From Cyanobacteria bacterium K_DeepCast_35m_m2_023 (GTDB lineage: Bacteria; Cyanobacteriota; Cyanobacteriia; PCC-6307; Cyanobiaceae), in assembly GCA_016882345.1 (NCBI GenBank), contig VGQR01000008.1:1-16701 (forward strand): a stretch of DNA of 16,701 bases. The letters run 5' to 3'. The notes under the pieces are model-generated. The model worked only from the letters and a program-made list of their open reading frames with translations. It was not told where the DNA came from and ran no database searches. Below are positions 14,098-16,701 of this stretch, one piece after another; the first letter of the stretch is position 1; each line of letters opens with the position of its first letter. The position numbers and the translations under genes are program-made.

Positions 14098-15015
14098 TCA
14101 GCCCACCAGGGTGTCATCGCCACTGAAATCAGGACGGGTGGGTGGCTGCAAGGCATAGTCCGCTGCGTAACTGTCAGCCAGGGTGGCAGCGAGATCGAAC
14201 TGAGGCTCCCAAGCCAGTTCCCGTCGCACCCGGGTGATGTCGGTCAAAAAATGGGCCATCCGCAGCGGAAAGGCCTTGCGGGCTTTCTTGTCGAGGCCGG
14301 CAGGGTCAAAGCTGCGGATCTCGACACCGGCAGGGTCCTTGCCGGCGGCCAAAGCAGCCGCGTGAACGAGCCCCCTGAAGGTGATGCCCTGGCGGCCGCT
14401 GCAGTTGTAAATGCGGTTGGCAGCAGCGTCGACGCCGATGCAGCGCGCCATGGCACTGGCCAGATCGTTCACATGGCCCAGTTGGGTGATCGTGCTGCCA
14501 TCGCCAGGCAGCGGCACGGGCCGGCCATGCACGATGCGGTCAAAGAACCAACTCTCCACTGGGTTGTAGTTGCCTGCCCCGACGATGTAGGTGGGGCGAA
14601 AGCTGGTGAAGGGGATGCCTTCGGCCCGCAACCAGGCCTCGGTGTCGAGCTTGCCGCTGTGGCGGCTGGCCGGGTCGGTGGGGCTGTCCTCATCGAGGGG
14701 CCAGAGCTCGCTGTCGGCATAGACACCTGCCGAACTCACATACACAAAACGATGGCTGGGGGCACCGGTGCGCTCGATCACCGCACGGCTGTCGCCGAGC
14801 GTGCGGCCCGAACTGTCGACGATCACATCAAAGCGGCGACCGTTCAGCACAGACAGCCCCTCGGCGCTGGTGCGATCACCCACCAGGTGCTCGACACCAG
14901 CGGGGCCGGGCCTGTTGCCGCGGGTGAACAGGGTGAGGGCATGGCCCTCGGCCAGCAGTTGCGCCACCAGGGGCTTGCCGACAAAACGGGTGCCGCCCAT
15001 CACCAAAATCTTCAT
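14098..15015 (-). CDS. CSP41-like atypical SDR / NAD-dependent epimerase family protein
   Basis: Extended/atypical SDR related to the plastid stem-loop RNA-binding proteins CSP41a/b. From ATG 15015 (305 residues) the N-terminus is MKILVMGGTRFVGKPLV, with the GGTRFVG nucleotide motif at 7-13. FVYVSSAGVYADSELWPLDE (90-109) and SFRPTYIVGAGNYNP (138-152) follow the CSP41 pattern. The YxxxK dyad of catalytic SDRs is replaced by HSGKLDTE (119-126), so epimerase chemistry is doubtful. Plant and algal relatives bind and cleave or stabilise chloroplast RNAs; the same role here is inference. An ATG nine codons upstream (15042) is possible but adds residues not seen before beta-1. It converges on pgsA with 12 bases between stops, and is divergent from the channel gene. 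Confidence 0.88.
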   Translation of the reverse strand: MKILVMGGTRFVGKPLVAQLLAEGHALTLFTRGNRPGPAGVEHLVGDRTSAEGLSVLNGRRFDVIVDSSGRTLGDSRAVIERTGAPSHRFVYVSSAGVYADSELWPLDEDSPTDPASRHSGKLDTEAWLRAEGIPFTSFRPTYIVGAGNYNPVESWFFDRIVHGRPVPLPGDGSTITQLGHVNDLASAMARCIGVDAAANRIYNCSGRQGITFRGLVHAAALAAGKDPAGVEIRSFDPAGLDKKARKAFPLRMAHFLTDITRVRRELAWEPQFDLAATLADSYAADYALQPPTRPDFSGDDTLVG

Positions 15016-15084
15016 GCCGCGCTCGCTGAAACTTGGCGCCATTCAAGCCCGGGCGTTGCACGCCTGGAAAACCGCTGCTAACTG

Positions 15085-16254
15085 GTGAAGGTGGCCATTG
15101 TTGAGCCAATGGGACGGTTCAAGTCAGCAACTGGTCCATTGGTCAGCCGTCCAGCAGCCAAGGCTCCCACTGGGTGTCGGCGGAATGAGCGCCGACGCCA
15201 CCGCTGGCTGAGCTGGCTCAGCGTGGCCAGCTTGCTGCTGCTGCTGACATTGACGCTCAGACACCCCCTGGGCTGGGCGCTGGCAGCGCCCGTGCATCAA
15301 CCGACCGCCATGGTCGCCGCCAACGAAGCCAGCACAGACAGCCATGGACCGGCAGCGGCGCCCTTGCCGGCAGGGATGGAACTGGGCACCTACATCACCA
15401 ACATCAGCGATATTGATTTACTCGAAGATCGATTCTCGATTGAGATGTTGGTCTGGAGCCTGTGGTCCGGTGATCCGGCGCTGGACCCAAGCAAGAACCT
15501 GATTGTTCTCAATGGCCTTTACGATGCCAATATTTTGCGCTTTGACAAGGTTCGCAGCGCCATCATCAATGGGAAAACCTGGTCGTTGCACCGGCTACGC
15601 TCACCAGTTGTCAAACGTTGGCAACTCAAGGATTACCCTTTTGACGACCAGGTGTTGAGCATTGAAGTTGGGTTTGATGATCCACTGAGCTCCACACCCC
15701 TGACCATCTCAAGGATCAACCCGATCACCATCTCACCAGGATTAAGGCTGCCGGGATGGAAAATACGAGAAAGCAGCGCCTACCCCACGTCCATAAGCCT
15801 GATGAGCGACCTGGGCATCAGACCGGAGGCCAATGTCCCGATTCGAAGGCAATCAACCGTCTCGTTTGACATTGCCATCGAACGACGCAGCCTGTTGTAC
15901 CTGGCACCCGATTTTCTGGGTTACATGTTGGCCATCGGACTCTGCTGCCTCAGTCTGGTCATCAGCCGTAGTCGCGACGATTTGATTCTGGCTGCCGTTG
16001 TCTCAGCGGCCAGCAATTATGTCTACATAGCCGGCAAATTACCCGTGACGGCCATGGCTGGCTTCATCGGCAGCCTACAGGTGATCATCTTCTGCGGAAT
16101 TCTATACGTAATCGCCGCAGATGAAATTCTAAATCAACACATTGCCCGCAAACGACCCCATCTAGCCAAGCTGGCCCGCATTGCCCTGCTTCCAAGCTAC
16201 GTGGGCATCACTCTGCTGGGCGTGGCCATGATCATCCCTCCGGTCAGCACCTAA
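15085..16254 (+). CDS. Diverged pentameric ligand-gated ion channel (Pro-loop receptor)
   Basis: 389 residues: basic leader and signal-anchor (about 30-66, cleavage likely near ALA-APVHQ), an extracytoplasmic beta-sandwich (about 97-266) and four helices. ITNISDIDLLEDRFSIEMLVWSLW (104-127) matches the first strands of the pLGIC sandwich; KDYPFDDQVLSIEVGF (182-197) matches the Pro-loop, FPFDxQ, without the flanking Cys as in other prokaryotes. RRSLLYLAPDFLGYML begins M1 (about 268-293), M2 is about 299-318 (ILAAVVSAASNYVYIAGK), LP (319-320) marks the M2-M3 link, M3 is about 326-346 and M4 about 364-386. M2 appears two residues shorter than in GLIC. GTG 15085 is the start given; ATG 15109 would still leave the leader. 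Its TAA abuts the ATG of the next gene. Ligand and ion selectivity cannot be read from sequence. Confidence 0.78.
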   Translation: MKVAIVEPMGRFKSATGPLVSRPAAKAPTGCRRNERRRHRWLSWLSVASLLLLLTLTLRHPLGWALAAPVHQPTAMVAANEASTDSHGPAAAPLPAGMELGTYITNISDIDLLEDRFSIEMLVWSLWSGDPALDPSKNLIVLNGLYDANILRFDKVRSAIINGKTWSLHRLRSPVVKRWQLKDYPFDDQVLSIEVGFDDPLSSTPLTISRINPITISPGLRLPGWKIRESSAYPTSISLMSDLGIRPEANVPIRRQSTVSFDIAIERRSLLYLAPDFLGYMLAIGLCCLSLVISRSRDDLILAAVVSAASNYVYIAGKLPVTAMAGFIGSLQVIIFCGILYVIAADEILNQHIARKRPHLAKLARIALLPSYVGITLLGVAMIIPPVST

Positions 16255-16701
16255 ATGGCCAACAATGTGACCCGAGCGGAACGGTATCTGTTTGCTCTAT
16301 TAAAAGGAAAACGCACAATCGCTGGCATTGCTTTCACGATCCTGGTCGTCATGGTTGGATTCGGGCTTATTGTTCATCGCATCAACGAACGACAGCGGAT
16401 TGGCAATCAAATCCTGCAGGCCGCCAAGGTACGCAAGCTACCCAAGAACGTGTTGGCCGTTGTTCTGGCGCGTGACGATGGCTACGCAGAAGAAGGCTTG
16501 AACTACAAGCTGCTCAAGCTCATCCTTCGGCACAGCGGCAAGACTTATAAACTCGGATTAAATGCCACAACCCTGCCTCAGGATGAAATCATTCAATCAC
16601 TGCGTGCCGGCCTGAATGACGGACTTCGCAATCCTGAAGCGATCACGGTGGCCATGTTTGGCTTCGACAAAAGCCTCACTCCATCATTGCGACTGATCCC
16701 C
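16255..16701 (+). CDS. Membrane-tethered periplasmic solute-binding-like protein (3' truncated)
   Basis: 149 codons run from ATG 16255, directly after the channel stop, to the window edge without a stop. A basic N-terminus precedes one transmembrane helix (about 21-41), then a linker and a domain starting near residue 64. The pattern LNYKLLKLILRHSGKTYKLG (82-101), then PQDEIIQSLRAGLNDG (108-123) and AITVAMFGFDKSLTPSLRLIP (129-149) follows type II periplasmic binding proteins (SBP_bac_3-like: a helix, a strand, the L-x-x-G turn, then a strand running to I-P). The rest of the domain lies outside the window. The helix in place of a cleavable signal suggests it stays anchored facing the periplasm. 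The zero gap implies co-translation with the channel, and I infer that it presents or senses a ligand for it. The family match is moderate because only half is visible. Confidence 0.68.
   Translation, partial: MANNVTRAERYLFALLKGKRTIAGIAFTILVVMVGFGLIVHRINERQRIGNQILQAAKVRKLPKNVLAVVLARDDGYAEEGLNYKLLKLILRHSGKTYKLGLNATTLPQDEIIQSLRAGLNDGLRNPEAITVAMFGFDKSLTPSLRLIP

Noticed and set aside
14251..15081. Plus-strand ORF of 276 codons opposite the CSP41-like gene
   Set aside because: The minus strand carries the full GGTRFVG epimerase pattern; the plus frame is Ala/Gly/Val-rich shadow.
1..16701. CRISPR array, tRNA, rRNA, insertion sequence or prophage
   Set aside because: No regularly spaced repeats, cloverleaf-like T-loop sequences, transposase motifs or terminal inverted repeats were found on reading both strands.

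Overview
The window looks like a piece of a moderately GC-rich alpha-cyanobacterial chromosome (Synechococcus/Cyanobium type). The basis is an SLH-domain, coiled-coil outer-membrane porin of the cyanobacterial OprB/Som type, a CSP41-like atypical SDR epimerase, a two-CBS protein with close cyanobacterial and plastid relatives, and a sigma-54-activator-like AAA domain next to a NapH-type Fe-S membrane protein. The lineage call is inference from protein family resemblance, since no rRNA or other marker is present. No tRNA, rRNA, CRISPR array or insertion sequence was seen.

Layout. 1-633 is the 3' end of a polytopic membrane protein that resembles a channel at its C-terminus and is visibly more AT-rich than the centre of the window. 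820-3429 encodes a ligase-associated Lhr-type DEXH helicase. It converges, across a long imperfect hairpin, on an SDR oxidoreductase (3484-4296, minus). 4338-5449 holds a 48-residue membrane protein, a gamma-glutamylcyclotransferase-fold protein and a small J-domain protein, all on plus. 5468-7595 (minus) holds a degenerate sigma-54-activator-like AAA domain followed, in another frame, by a polyferredoxin membrane protein; the two may be one frameshifted gene. The SLH porin (7738-9408) reads away from this pair and ends in a clear hairpin. A gap of about 860 bases without a convincing gene follows.

10309-13030 is a compact plus-strand operon: a glutathione S-transferase-like protein, the ligase-associated phosphoesterase PdeM and a membrane-anchored protein with a proline-rich tail that resembles a phosphodiester-glycosidase fold. 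It meets a convergent two-CBS gene whose stop codon overlaps its own. pgsA (13555-14085) is divergent from the CBS gene and convergent with a CSP41-like epimerase (minus). The window closes with two abutting plus-strand genes: a diverged pentameric ligand-gated ion channel (15085-16254) and, with no gap, a membrane-tethered protein that looks like a periplasmic solute-binding domain (16255 to the edge, partial).

The most striking signals are the channel plus tethered sensor pair at the right end and the catalytically degenerate AAA/Fe-S pair in the middle. The helicase and PdeM belong to the same ligase-associated DNA-repair set but lie about 7.5 kb apart, and neither the ligase nor the exonuclease partner is in the window.
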